The notes: generated by a model from the letters alone, not told the origin. Numbered from the stretch's first letter, positions 41,559 through 50,948 are shown. The stretch is 64,000 nucleotides of DNA from Rickettsiella endosymbiont of Xylota segnis (GCF_964019545.1 NZ_OZ026451.1:1235001-1299000), one strand, 5' to 3'. Translations and numbers: made by a program.

Positions 41559-42800
41559 CAACACTTTTTTCAGAATGGCTAAGGCTTCATCCAATTGTTC
41601 TTTACTGATGACTAAAGGTGGTGCTAAACGAATAACGGTATCGTGCGTTTCGTAACTTAATAAACCATGCTCTAATAATTGTAAAACAATCGCACGACCT
41701 TTCGCGTAACGTGAGTCAAGTTCTATACCGATAAATAAACCTTTTCCGCGAATTTCTTTGATTAACGGGGACGAAATTTCTAATAGACGTTGATGCAAAT
41801 AATCACCTAACTCTTCTGAACGCTGGATTAGATTTTCATCAAACAGGGTATTTAAAGCTTCTAACGCAACAGTTGCGGCTAGAGCATTACCGCCAAAAGT
41901 ACTGCCGTGATCACCCGCTGCAAAAACATTCATGACATCCCGACGACTTAAAAATAATGATACCGGTAATAAACCACCGCCTAATGCTTTACCTAAAATC
42001 AAAGCATCCGGTTTAACGTTTTCATGTTCGCAGGCTAAAAATTTACCGGTTCTACCTAAACCAGTTTGTATTTCATCAAGAATAAGTAGAACATTACGTT
42101 CTCGACAAATTTGTGCAACGGTTTGCAAATAGCCTTTAGGCGGTACAACAATGCCACGTTCACCTTGAATAGGCTCAACCAAAAAAGCAGCTGTATTAGG
42201 AGTTATTGCCGCCGCTAAAGCTTCTGCATCACCATATTCTATAGTTTTGAACCCTGGCGCAAAAGGACCAAAACCAAACTGATACTGTGGCTTTGATGAC
42301 ATACCCACCACGGTTGTTGTACGACCATGAAAGTTGCCTCGACAAACAATGATTTCGGCTTGGTTCTCTGTCACTTTCTTTACAGTGTAAGCCCATTTTC
42401 TAGCGGCTTTAATTGCTGTTTCTACCGCTTCCACACCGGTATTCATCGGTAAAGCGCAATCCATCTGCGTTAAATCAGAAACACGCTTTAAAAAAGCACC
42501 CAACCGATCACTATAAAAAGCGCGCGAGCAAATCGATAAACGTTGCGCTTGTTGTGTTAACACCTTTACTAAGCGCGGATGACTGTGCCCATGACTGACT
42601 GCGGAATAAGCACTCATCATATCGATGTAGCGCTTACCAGAAATATCCCAAAGCTCTGCACCTAAGCCGCGACTGAGCACTACGGGCAAAGGATCGTAAT
42701 TGGCCGCACCATAATGTTGTTCAAGCTCGATAGGGTTATTATGCATTTGGTCGTTAGAAAAGATGGATTGTCGATCAACGATAACGCTTTGCTTACTCAT
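41541..42800 (-). CDS. rocD: Ornithine aminotransferase
   Basis: A 419-aa class III PLP aminotransferase converting ornithine and 2-oxoglutarate to glutamate-5-semialdehyde and glutamate. Motifs: NTGVEAVETAIK (120-131), LDEIQTGLGRTG (241-252, Asp242 binding the PLP ring nitrogen) and Lys271 in ILGKALGGG, the Schiff-base lysine. The frame is intact. Directly upstream are the remains of an arginase gene, so this was an arginine-degradation unit. Acetylornithine aminotransferase is a less likely alternative given the arginase neighbour. Confidence 0.88.
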   Translation of the reverse strand: MSKQSVIVDRQSIFSNDQMHNNPIELEQHYGAANYDPLPVVLSRGLGAELWDISGKRYIDMMSAYSAVSHGHSHPRLVKVLTQQAQRLSICSRAFYSDRLGAFLKRVSDLTQMDCALPMNTGVEAVETAIKAARKWAYTVKKVTENQAEIIVCRGNFHGRTTTVVGMSSKPQYQFGFGPFAPGFKTIEYGDAEALAAAITPNTAAFLVEPIQGERGIVVPPKGYLQTVAQICRERNVLLILDEIQTGLGRTGKFLACEHENVKPDALILGKALGGGLLPVSLFLSRRDVMNVFAAGDHGSTFGGNALAATVALEALNTLFDENLIQRSEELGDYLHQRLLEISSPLIKEIRGKGLFIGIELDSRYAKGRAIVLQLLEHGLLSYETHDTVIRLAPPLVISKEQLDEALAILKKVLLAKTA

Positions 42801-42805
42801 TTAGT

Positions 42806-43672
42806 TTAAACTCCAAAAATACTTAGCAATATTTCTTGAATGAATCTTTCCGTTTTTTGATTCTTATCATGATAAGGGTTGTATTCAACCACTTCAACCA
42901 ATAAGTTGTGACGCTTGGCGTAATTGGATCAGTACTTGGCATAAATCCTCTCCTGAAATACCATTTGCTTCTGGCACAGCAACGCCGGGTGCATCAAAAG
43001 GATCAATAGCATCTAAATCCAAATCCAGAATTGTTTCTTTAATAGGCAATCGCTTCAGAAAATACGGTATCTAACGCTGTACAATTGCTTGCATAGTATA
43101 GATACGTACACCTAAACGCTGTAATAATTTTTCTTCTTCCGTTTCAAAACTACGAGTGCCAATTAAAACCAGGCGTTTCGGATTTATTTTAGGACGAGGT
43201 ATAGCAATCTGTGTGAGCGTAGTATCACCATAACCTAAAAGTGTCGCTAAGGGCATACCATGAATATTACCAGTCGCTGTCGTTTCAAACGTATGACTAT
43301 CCATGTGCGCATCGATCCAAATTAAGCCCAATTCTCCATTTTGTTGCTGTGCTAGCGCCGCCGCGACGCCACTCCAAGTGCCTATTGCACAGGAATGATC
43401 TCCACCCAACACAGCAAAAGGTTGATGTTGTTGAATTAAATCGTAAGTTATAGCCGCTAATTCAGTATTAAGTTCTACCACACGTTGCAAGCTATGGCTT
43501 TTATCGCCACTGCGAGGCTTTAATATAGCTTGCCAATGATTGGGTAAATGATGTTCGGATAGTTTTTGCTCTAAGCGATTATTCTGCAGTTGCAACGGAC
43601 CTTCGGCGCAACCTACATCATTCGCTGCGATACCGGACGCGTAAGCAATTAAGGATAAGGAAGTTGTAATAG
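42806..43672 (-). pseudogene. rocF: Arginase, broken by frameshifts
   Basis: Arginase remains are spread over three frames. The N-terminus (LIAYASGIAANDVGCAEGP) joins the largest frame, 43071-43595, without any ATG, GTG or TTG start. That frame has the manganese motifs GGDHSCAIGTWSG and DAHMDSH and stops at 43071. The next part (LDLDAIDPFDAPG, the DXDXXDP metal motif) continues in another frame and hits TGA. The end (LLVEVVEYNPYHDKNQKTERF) lies in a third frame and stops at 42806, just before rocD. At least two frameshifts plus a lost start make function very unlikely. Confidence 0.88.
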
Positions 43673-43806
43673 TGTTATTAACTTGGTTTTTTTTTAAATA
43701 AAAGGTCTAATAATTTTTAATCTATATTCAGAACTCCGTTCATGGCTAAACATTATATACCGATTCCAGATTAACGCTGTGACCTATGAAAAAAACCCTC
43801 TATCAT

Positions 43807-43838
43807 AAAAAAGGACATTGTGATTAGCAATGTCCTTT
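43807..43838 (-). terminator. Rho-independent terminator of the WH2-protein gene
   Basis: An 11-bp stem, AAAGGACATTG / CAATGTCCTTT with a 7-nt loop, is followed on the minus strand by a run of six U. It lies about 60 nt after the stop at 43900. The rest of 43673-43899 shows no gene. Confidence 0.88.
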
Positions 43839-43899
43839 GATCAGGAGCGACCGTAATGAGCTTCCCAACAACAAATAATTTTAATAGAAAAGCCTACGC

Positions 43900-45210
43900 T
43901 TAACGCAATTTCATTGCAGGGCTATTAATATGTTGTTGTTCACCATTCTGATTATTGGCAGAAAAGAATGTACTTAAACATTTCTCAGTGTGTTTTCTTG
44001 CTTGCTCAGACTGTGATTTTAGGCCAGATATTAAATCGAAAGCATTTACTATTTTTTCAGCAATGAAGTCAAAATCTAATGAATTCTGAGGAATAGTGTG
44101 TTGCAAAATTTTCATCATTGCATCTGCTTCGTCTTTATTCTCAAGTTCAAAATATGCTTCCGCTTCTCCTGCACTATCCACAACGTCTCCACCCCCATCC
44201 CATTCAGAATGGTTACCTTCCTTATTGCTTTCATTTTCATTATCGCTATCATTATCTTGAACATTTTTGAATTTTTTCAAGAGCGCATTTTTAATTGCCT
44301 CGTGCAAATTAAGATTATTAGAATCGCTTGTAACTTCTTTAGGAGCAGTTGCTTCGACTTTTTTAAGTTTTATACCGTCCCTAATTGCCGCCAGCAAATT
44401 GTCTCTGTCACTACCACTAGTAGCAACAATTGATTCTTGTCGTTGCAGGTTAGTTTTAGAAGACGGTAGAATCGGAGCAAAAGGAGGAGCAGGAGGAGGA
44501 GGAGGAGCAAACGATGATGTTGTTGACTGGCTACTTGATATTTCAGATTTTTGGGCAACCTGCTGCGTTTCATCTTCTGTAATCAACTTAGAACTTGATT
44601 GGATACTCTGTATTGTATTAACAAACATTTGCTTACGCTTTGCTACAAATGTTTGAACAATACTATCTAAATTTTCTTTGAAACCTGCATTTTGATTTAA
44701 GTCAAAATAATTTTGATCATGTAATCCCTTTACTATTGCTATAGAAACCTTTAGAGATATTTTCTTATCCCCTTGCATGATAAATTTCTGTCTATTAAAT
44801 AATTTACTTCCCAACCAATAAGTTAAGAATTTTGCCCAATAAACAATACGCCATGAATCTGATGTTAATTGCGGCTTATTTTCAATCGAATGCTCTTTTG
44901 GCAAAAAGTAACGTAATAGATCCGATTCATTATATTTTTCCACGATAAATGCGACTAAACAATTAAAAGCATCAGTATATTTTTCTTGCTGAACAGGATC
45001 GTAATGATCAAATTGATGTTTTGCAAGAAACGACGCAAACTCTAATTCCCCAAGACGGTTCATGTATTTAAAAAATTTTTCAACGAGATGAAAAAGTTCT
45101 AATTGATAATTACTTGGATCATTTTTATCAAGATTTTTAACATTCTTGAAAAATTCAGTTGTAATATCTAATGTCTCGCGGTTTAGACCGGTAGATTTTA
45201 TCTGTGCCAT
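43900..45210 (-). CDS. Polyproline-WH2-central-acidic protein, putative WASP/RickA-like actin nucleator
   Basis: A 436-aa protein with no signal peptide. Residues 1-215 are helical and unrecognised. Then follow a Ser/Gln/Thr linker, a polyproline segment (APPPPPAPPFAP, 235-246), and a WH2 motif (NLLAAIRDGIKLKKVE, 271-286) almost identical in pattern to N-WASP. After it come an amphipathic basic helix (LHEAIKNALLKKFKNV, 302-317) like a central region or a second WH2, and an acidic stretch with one Trp (DNDSDNENE, then SEWDGG, Trp337). This order matches Arp2/3-activating VCA modules of WASP, RickA and ActA. A further 100 residues form the tail, ending SPAMKLR. It is monocistronic with its own terminator. 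A T4SS effector role is inference; the WH2 call is firm. Confidence 0.75.
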   Translation of the reverse strand: MAQIKSTGLNRETLDITTEFFKNVKNLDKNDPSNYQLELFHLVEKFFKYMNRLGELEFASFLAKHQFDHYDPVQQEKYTDAFNCLVAFIVEKYNESDLLRYFLPKEHSIENKPQLTSDSWRIVYWAKFLTYWLGSKLFNRQKFIMQGDKKISLKVSIAIVKGLHDQNYFDLNQNAGFKENLDSIVQTFVAKRKQMFVNTIQSIQSSSKLITEDETQQVAQKSEISSSQSTTSSFAPPPPPAPPFAPILPSSKTNLQRQESIVATSGSDRDNLLAAIRDGIKLKKVEATAPKEVTSDSNNLNLHEAIKNALLKKFKNVQDNDSDNENESNKEGNHSEWDGGGDVVDSAGEAEAYFELENKDEADAMMKILQHTIPQNSLDFDFIAEKIVNAFDLISGLKSQSEQARKHTEKCLSTFFSANNQNGEQQHINSPAMKLR

Positions 45211-45249
45211 ATCAATTACCTTAATTTTATTATTGTTTTAATAATTTTC

Positions 45250-45287
45250 ATGATGGTTATATTGCCATCATTTAATTATTTTGATGG
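45250..45287. promoter_or_regulatory. Palindrome upstream of the WH2-protein gene
   Basis: ATGATGG (45250-45256) and CCATCAT (45265-45271) form a perfect dyad with an 8-bp centre, and a third TGATGG lies at 45282-45287. They are 40-77 bp before the WH2-protein start, where a promoter is expected (TATAAC overlaps on the minus strand). A repressor or activator site is plausible. The rest of the 387-bp divergent gap (45211-45597) is AT-rich without other clear signals. Confidence 0.4.
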
Positions 45288-45597
45288 TTAGAAGCTAAGT
45301 AATGAGTTAAAAATATCTCGAAAATTTTGCTAATGAGGTTTATAACAATCATGTACTGGCATAGCAGAGTAATGAATAAAGCTTAATGAAATATTAAGAT
45401 CGAAGAAAATTTCTTTTTGTAGATAAATAACTGCTAGTTTGCTGCTTTACATCCGGATGCGAATCTCACTTCGACCGATAAAAAAATTACTTGTATTAAA
45501 AATTAACCTTTCCTATGCAATGCTGGATGGGTTTAAAGTTTATTGTAAGTTCAAGCAAAAACTTGATATATCCTAAAAGAGGGCTAACAATAGATCT

Positions 45598-47775
45598 ATG
45601 CAACCCCTTGCTCCACTCATTAAAGATTTAGCCGTCATACTCGGCGTAGCCAGCTTAGTCACACTTTTATTTCAAAAAATAAGACAACCTGTGGTATTAG
45701 GCTATCTATTATCCGGAATTATTGTCGGTCCGCATGTTCCTCCCTATGACCTCGTTACCGATGTACCCAGTTTACATACACTCTCCGAGCTGGGCGTTAT
45801 CTTTTTGATGTTTTCTCTTGGGTTAGATTTTAGTTTTCATAAACTTAAACGTGTAGGAACACCCGCTATTGTAACGGGTTTGTTTGAAGTGTTAGTTGTT
45901 TTATTGATTGGTTTCGCTCTAGGAAAAATATTAGGCTGGTCTGTTTATGATTGTATTTTTTTAGGTGCTGCGCTTTCCATCTCGTCGACAACCATTATTA
46001 TAAAAGCCATGGAAGAATTGGGTTTGAAAAGCAAACACTTTGCCGAACTCGTGTTTGGAGTGTTGATTGTTGAAGACTTATTGGCCATTTTATTACTGGC
46101 TGGACTCTCTATTTTAGTCGGGACACATGCGGTTATTTCTGCGACACTCGCAGACTCTGCCATTAAACTTTTTATCGTTGTCGGTAGTTGGTTTTTAATC
46201 GGTTATTTTTTAATTCCTACTTTAATTAGAAAATTAGTGGATGTTGCGAATCAAGAGACCTTAACTATCGTTTCGGTGGCGCTGTGTTTAATATTGGTCT
46301 GTATTGCGGCATACTTCGGCTATTCTACGGCATTAGGTGCCTTTATTATGGGCTCGATATTAGCTGAAACGGATTTAATTCAGTTTATTGAACAATATAT
46401 GCGCCCTATTCGTGATATTTTTGCGGCGGTGTTTTTTATTTCGGTAGGTATGCTTATTGACCCTAGTATGATCCTACAAAATATTTGGATAGTTTTACTC
46501 ATTTCCATCATCACTATCTTTGCCAAAATCTTTGCTACGGGGACCGGCGCTTTAGCCGCGGGTCAGAGTTTAAGCACTTCGGTGCGCGCAGGTTTTAGTA
46601 TGGCGCAAATTGGCGAGTTTTCATTTATTATTGCAGGATTGGGCCTGACATTACAGGTTACACGACCAGCACTCTTCCCGATTATTATTGCCGTATCGGC
46701 CGTCACTACTTTTACTACACCCTATCTCATTATGTCCTCAGCTGCGCTAAGTAAACTATTGGAAAAAAATCTTCCTATACGTGCAAAACAACTATTAATC
46801 CATTACACAATACTTATCCATCGCTATTTAAGACTGAAGAAAAAGCGTGTGATGTATAGCCAATATATTACTCGACTACTTATTAATAGTGTTATGGTGG
46901 CGATTATTTTCAGTTTGAGTGAAAAATGGATATTTCCAAAAATTAGTGAATGGATCAACTCAACGTATTGGGTAAATACCTTAAGTTGTCTGATTGCTTT
47001 ATTATTAGCTTCACCCTTTATCTGGGGTATGATATTTGCTTATCGTGCTTTCCCACATCGACGCCATGCCGCTATTCGACCTATCATCGCCATAGGATGG
47101 ATTTTTACTTTAACCGTCATCATTACCTTAGCCGTTACTTATTTCCATACCTGGTCTATTATTTTATTGTTAATCATTATTTCGTTAACATTATTTAGTT
47201 TATTACATAAACCGTTGCAAAAATTTTACCCCTGGTTAGAAAAAAGATTTCTAGCCAATATTAAAACACCTAGCATTCAAGAAACTTCCAAGGATGAATT
47301 AACCGCCTGGGGCATTAATTTAAAAGGAACTGATATCCAGAATAATTATTATTTTATCAATAAAACCTTACAAGAATTAAACCTTGCGGAACAATTTGGC
47401 ATTCATGTGGTTGCACTTTATCGTGGCCCTAAAATTATTTTGACTCCGCAACATCATGAAAAAATTAGGCTTTACGATAAGTTGTTTATTTTAGGTAGCG
47501 ATGAACAAATTGATAGCTTTAGCCAATTATTGCAGGTCACCACCTACCAAGAAGAACTAGAATTATACAATCATCTTGAATTAAAAACTTTTTTACTTGA
47601 TAAAAGCCATCCTTTTGTAGGACTTAGCATTGAAGAAGCTATGCAGAAAAATCATATTGACGGCATAGTATTAGGCATGGAACGCAAAGGTGTCAGAAAA
47701 ATTAATCCCAGTAAAGACACCCTTCTGCGCAAAGAAGATCTCTTGATTTTGTTAGTTTATAAAGCCTCGACTTAG
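45598..47775 (+). CDS. CPA2-family cation:proton antiporter with TrkA-C-like domains
   Basis: A 725-aa protein. Residues 1-390 are a Kef/NapA-type exchanger with about twelve helices: QPVVLGYLLSGIIVGP, SLGLDFSFHKLKRVG, GAALSISSTTIIIKAMEELG, VLIVEDLLAILLL and FISVGMLIDP. Residues 400-540 add four more membrane helices. The soluble C-terminus has two regions resembling RCK/TrkA-C modules (near 575-650 and 655-722), but there is no NAD-binding TrkA-N domain. Potassium or sodium efflux in exchange for protons is likely; the regulator ligand is unknown. AGAGGG lies upstream of the ATG. Confidence 0.88.
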   Translation: MQPLAPLIKDLAVILGVASLVTLLFQKIRQPVVLGYLLSGIIVGPHVPPYDLVTDVPSLHTLSELGVIFLMFSLGLDFSFHKLKRVGTPAIVTGLFEVLVVLLIGFALGKILGWSVYDCIFLGAALSISSTTIIIKAMEELGLKSKHFAELVFGVLIVEDLLAILLLAGLSILVGTHAVISATLADSAIKLFIVVGSWFLIGYFLIPTLIRKLVDVANQETLTIVSVALCLILVCIAAYFGYSTALGAFIMGSILAETDLIQFIEQYMRPIRDIFAAVFFISVGMLIDPSMILQNIWIVLLISIITIFAKIFATGTGALAAGQSLSTSVRAGFSMAQIGEFSFIIAGLGLTLQVTRPALFPIIIAVSAVTTFTTPYLIMSSAALSKLLEKNLPIRAKQLLIHYTILIHRYLRLKKKRVMYSQYITRLLINSVMVAIIFSLSEKWIFPKISEWINSTYWVNTLSCLIALLLASPFIWGMIFAYRAFPHRRHAAIRPIIAIGWIFTLTVIITLAVTYFHTWSIILLLIIISLTLFSLLHKPLQKFYPWLEKRFLANIKTPSIQETSKDELTAWGINLKGTDIQNNYYFINKTLQELNLAEQFGIHVVALYRGPKIILTPQHHEKIRLYDKLFILGSDEQIDSFSQLLQVTTYQEELELYNHLELKTFLLDKSHPFVGLSIEEAMQKNHIDGIVLGMERKGVRKINPSKDTLLRKEDLLILLVYKAST

Positions 47776-47787
47776 CATCACCTCTTT

Positions 47788-47869
47788 GTCATTGCGAACG
47801 CATAGTGCACGACAATCTAAGAAATTCTATAATTGAATGGCCACGGCCATTTCATTCGCTCGCCATGAC
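47788..47869. repeat. REP-like imperfect palindrome
   Basis: An 82-bp element bounded by GTCATTGCGA and TCGCCATGAC, which are inverted copies with 9 of 10 matches. It contains an inner hairpin AATGGC/GCCATT and is followed by seven T. The end wording (GTCATTGCGAACG) is that of common dispersed palindromic repeats in many proteobacteria. It may double as a terminator for the antiporter gene. It is the main content of the 249-bp gap to pcnB. Confidence 0.65.
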
Positions 47870-48024
47870 GATGATTTTTTTATACTATTATGCAAGAATT
47901 TTGATAGCATACAGGCTAAGAGCAGCTACGGTTTTTGCCATATTACTGATTTGAGTAAATATCGACTATTAGAACCCTTTGCTTACCTACACTTAATGAA
48001 TTACACATAAAGAGGCAGATCATC

Positions 48025-49347
48025 ATTATTAAGCAGTTTTTTCATCGACTATTCCCCAAAAAAATAGCTCACCCACAAGCCCAAATTATCCCTAGGGCTG
48101 AACATACTATTTCACGCAAAGATATTAATCCTAATGCGCTCAAGGTTTTATATCGGCTGAATCAGCACAAATACAGTGCTTATTTAGTAGGTGGGTGTTT
48201 ACGTGATATTTTACTCAAGCAAAAACCAAAAGACTTTGATATTGCCACCAATGCCAGTCCTGAAAATATCAAAAAACTTTTCCGTAATTGTTTATTGATT
48301 GGCAGACGCTTTCGTCTTGCGCATATACGCTTTGGCCGAGAAATCATTGAAGTCAGCACCTTTCGGGCACAAAGCAAAAAAAAATCCTTTAAACATCGTA
48401 AGATTGCCACACACGGTATGCTATTACGCGATAATGTTTACGGAACAATCGAAGAAGATGTTTGGCGACGAGATTTTACTATGAATGCGCTCTACTACAA
48501 TATCGCTGATTTTTCTTTAGTCGATTATTGTGGTGGACTTGCCGATATACAAAATAAAATAGTACGAATTATTGGCGAGCCCCGATTGCGTTATCAAGAA
48601 GATCCCGTTCGAATATTACGGGCGATACGCTTTGCTAGCAAATTAGATTTTGAATTGGATCCGGCTACCGCAGAGCCCATACAAGAACTTGCACCCCTAC
48701 TGCGTCATGTACCACCCGCTCGCTTATTTGAAGAAGTACTTAAACTTTTTCATCATGGCCAAGCTTTAAAAACCTATCAACTACTCCAGCAATATCAATT
48801 ACTCAACGAATTATTTCCGCAAGCTAAACAAGACTCTCTAGACGACACGAACGACAAAATTCTAGAACTAGCCTGTGAAAATACTGATAAACGTATTCAT
48901 CAAGGAAAAACCGTTTCCCCAGCATTTTTGTTTGCCGTGTTTTTATGGCCTAGCGTACAAAGCAAAGCCGAACAACTCATTACCCAACACACCCCCACAT
49001 TTATTGCCTATCAACATGCAGTAAGTGATGCATTGAGCAAACAACAGAAATTAATTACCATCCCGCGCCGTTATAGTACTGCGATTCGTGAAATATGGGA
49101 TTTACAATACCGATTATTACAACGACGTCCTTATATGCTGTATCGTTTAATAAATCATCCTCGCTTTCGCGCCGCTTATGATTTTTTATTATTACGTGCC
49201 GAAATCAAGGAAATAGATCCAAGTATCGCGAGCTGGTGGACTCACTTTTTAGAAGCGGACGATGAAACCAAGAAACAATTAATTCAAACCATCACGCAAA
49301 CACCTCGAGGAACCAAACGCCCCAAAAAACGAGGAAGAACAATATGA
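48025..49347 (+). CDS. pcnB: Poly(A) polymerase I, apparent AUU start
   Basis: PcnB adds 3' poly(A) tails that speed RNA decay. The protein has the nucleotidyltransferase signature YLVGGCLRDILL (53-64) with the catalytic DFD (70-72), RNCLLIGRRFRLAH, and the RRDFTMNALYY motif. The end is Arg/Lys-rich (KRPKKRGRT). In the frame between the last stop (47956) and residue 90 there is no ATG, GTG or TTG. AGAGG at 48011-48015 lies 9 nt before ATT 48025, and homology (ISRKDINPNALKVLYRLN) begins soon after. E. coli pcnB is known to start at AUU. The 440-aa length then fits. The stop overlaps pgi (ATGA). Confidence 0.92.
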   Translation: MIKQFFHRLFPKKIAHPQAQIIPRAEHTISRKDINPNALKVLYRLNQHKYSAYLVGGCLRDILLKQKPKDFDIATNASPENIKKLFRNCLLIGRRFRLAHIRFGREIIEVSTFRAQSKKKSFKHRKIATHGMLLRDNVYGTIEEDVWRRDFTMNALYYNIADFSLVDYCGGLADIQNKIVRIIGEPRLRYQEDPVRILRAIRFASKLDFELDPATAEPIQELAPLLRHVPPARLFEEVLKLFHHGQALKTYQLLQQYQLLNELFPQAKQDSLDDTNDKILELACENTDKRIHQGKTVSPAFLFAVFLWPSVQSKAEQLITQHTPTFIAYQHAVSDALSKQQKLITIPRRYSTAIREIWDLQYRLLQRRPYMLYRLINHPRFRAAYDFLLLRAEIKEIDPSIASWWTHFLEADDETKKQLIQTITQTPRGTKRPKKRGRTI

Positions 49348-50948
49348 ATGGAATTGAACCCGGACTTACTCAGTCGGCTAGCTGGAAAAATTTAAACCAA
49401 CATTTTTTGCTGATTAAAAAAACACCACTCGCAGAATTATTTCTAAGTGATCCGCTGCGCGCTAAAAAATTTACATTAACCGAAAAAAACTTACATTTTG
49501 ATTATTCAAAAAATCCGATAGACGAAAAAACACTGACTTTGTTAACACAATTGGCAAACCATACTCATCTGAAAAAACAGATCAATGATTTATTTTCAGG
49601 CGCCTGTGTAAATATCACGCAACAACTCCCTGCCTTACACACGGCATTACGCGACCCTAGAAAATCTGGATTAATCGTGAATGGCGAAGATATCTTAGTC
49701 AAAATTCACGCTTGTTTAGATAAAATGCAACATTTTGCAGAACAAATACATCAACACCAATGGCTAAGCTTTAGCGGTAAAAAAATAACCGACGTTATCA
49801 ATTTAGGTATAGGTGGATCAGATTTAGGTCCTTTAATGGCTGTCCATGCATTAAAGTCTTTCCAACAAAACTCATTACATTTTCATTTTATCTCACAAAT
49901 CGACAACCGAACATTACAAAGCTTGTTAGAAAAAATTAACTTAGAAACCAGTTTATTTATTATTACCAGCAAATCCTTTAACACTTGTGAAACACTGTTG
50001 AATGCTTCTACATTGCTAAAACGATTTCAAGAAAAATTTAGCCCAGCATCGAGCAAACCACATTTTTTAGCCGTCACTAGTGAAGTTGAAAAAGCTATCG
50101 CATTCGGTATCGATCCTGAGTGTATATTTCCGCTCTGGGATTGGGTCGGTGGTCGTTATTCATTATGGTCTGCGGTTGGTCTACCCATTGTTTTAGCTAT
50201 CGGTATGTTAAATTTCCGTGAATTGCTAAGCGGCGCACATGCTATGGATCAACATTTTTTTCAACAAGCTTGGTTATCTAATATGCCGGTGTTGTTAGGT
50301 CTATTGGGTATCTGGCAAGTCAATTTTTTTCAATCTTCAGCCCATGCAGTTTTACCTTACGATTCGGGTTTAAAGTATTTTCCAGCTTATTTACAGCAAT
50401 TAGAGATGGAAAGTAATGGTAAATCGACACGCATCGATAGTGAACCCGTGGATTATCCCACCTGTCCGATTATTTTTGGTGACATTGGTTTAAATGCTCA
50501 ACATGCGTTTAATCAATTGTTTCATCAAGGTACGGTCAATTTTTCAGCTGATTTTATTTGTACGTTGCGTGATCCTAAACTCAATATTCAGCATCATCAA
50601 CATGTTATCGCTAGTGCTTTAAGTCAAAGTAAGGTCTTTATGGAAGGCTGCCACAGTGATATTAGCTATAAAAATTTACGCGGAAATCATGCCAATAATG
50701 TGCTGGCACTGAATGAATTGACTCCTTTTAGTTTAGGACAGTTGATTGCACTTTATGAACATAAAGTCTTTGTGCAAAGTGTCATCTGGCAAATTAATCC
50801 GTTTGATCAATGGGGCGTGGAATATGGAAAACAATTAAATAAAAAGATATTCCAAAATTTAAATAATCCTAGTCAGCAGATGCAGGCAAGTTTAGATTCT
50901 TCAACGCAGGCGCTGATTCAACTCTATAAACAGATTAATAGCCCGTAA
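49344..50948 (+). CDS. pgi: Glucose-6-phosphate isomerase
   Basis: A 534-aa enzyme of glycolysis/gluconeogenesis. Motifs: NLGIGGSDLGPLMAV, SKSFNTCETLLNA, WVGGRYSLWSAVGLP, the catalytic region ESNGKSTR, and GQLIALYEHKVFVQSVIWQINPFDQWGVE (joined). Its ATG overlaps the pcnB stop by 4 bp, so translation is coupled. In enterobacteria pcnB is followed by folK instead, so this pairing is local. Confidence 0.96.
   Translation: MNGIEPGLTQSASWKNLNQHFLLIKKTPLAELFLSDPLRAKKFTLTEKNLHFDYSKNPIDEKTLTLLTQLANHTHLKKQINDLFSGACVNITQQLPALHTALRDPRKSGLIVNGEDILVKIHACLDKMQHFAEQIHQHQWLSFSGKKITDVINLGIGGSDLGPLMAVHALKSFQQNSLHFHFISQIDNRTLQSLLEKINLETSLFIITSKSFNTCETLLNASTLLKRFQEKFSPASSKPHFLAVTSEVEKAIAFGIDPECIFPLWDWVGGRYSLWSAVGLPIVLAIGMLNFRELLSGAHAMDQHFFQQAWLSNMPVLLGLLGIWQVNFFQSSAHAVLPYDSGLKYFPAYLQQLEMESNGKSTRIDSEPVDYPTCPIIFGDIGLNAQHAFNQLFHQGTVNFSADFICTLRDPKLNIQHHQHVIASALSQSKVFMEGCHSDISYKNLRGNHANNVLALNELTPFSLGQLIALYEHKVFVQSVIWQINPFDQWGVEYGKQLNKKIFQNLNNPSQQMQASLDSSTQALIQLYKQINSP

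Noticed and set aside
44257-44313. Treating the second basic helix as certainly a second WH2 domain
   Set aside because: It fits a WASP central region as well; the LKKV/LKKF part is shifted relative to the first WH2, so both readings are left open.
44370-44573. Leucine-rich minus-strand frame over the polyproline segment
   Set aside because: It is the CCT-repeat of the polyproline region read in another frame; no start signal or homology.
48295-48300. TTG at 48295 as the start of pcnB
   Set aside because: It lies inside the conserved catalytic domain, after the VGG and DFD motifs, so would give a dead enzyme.
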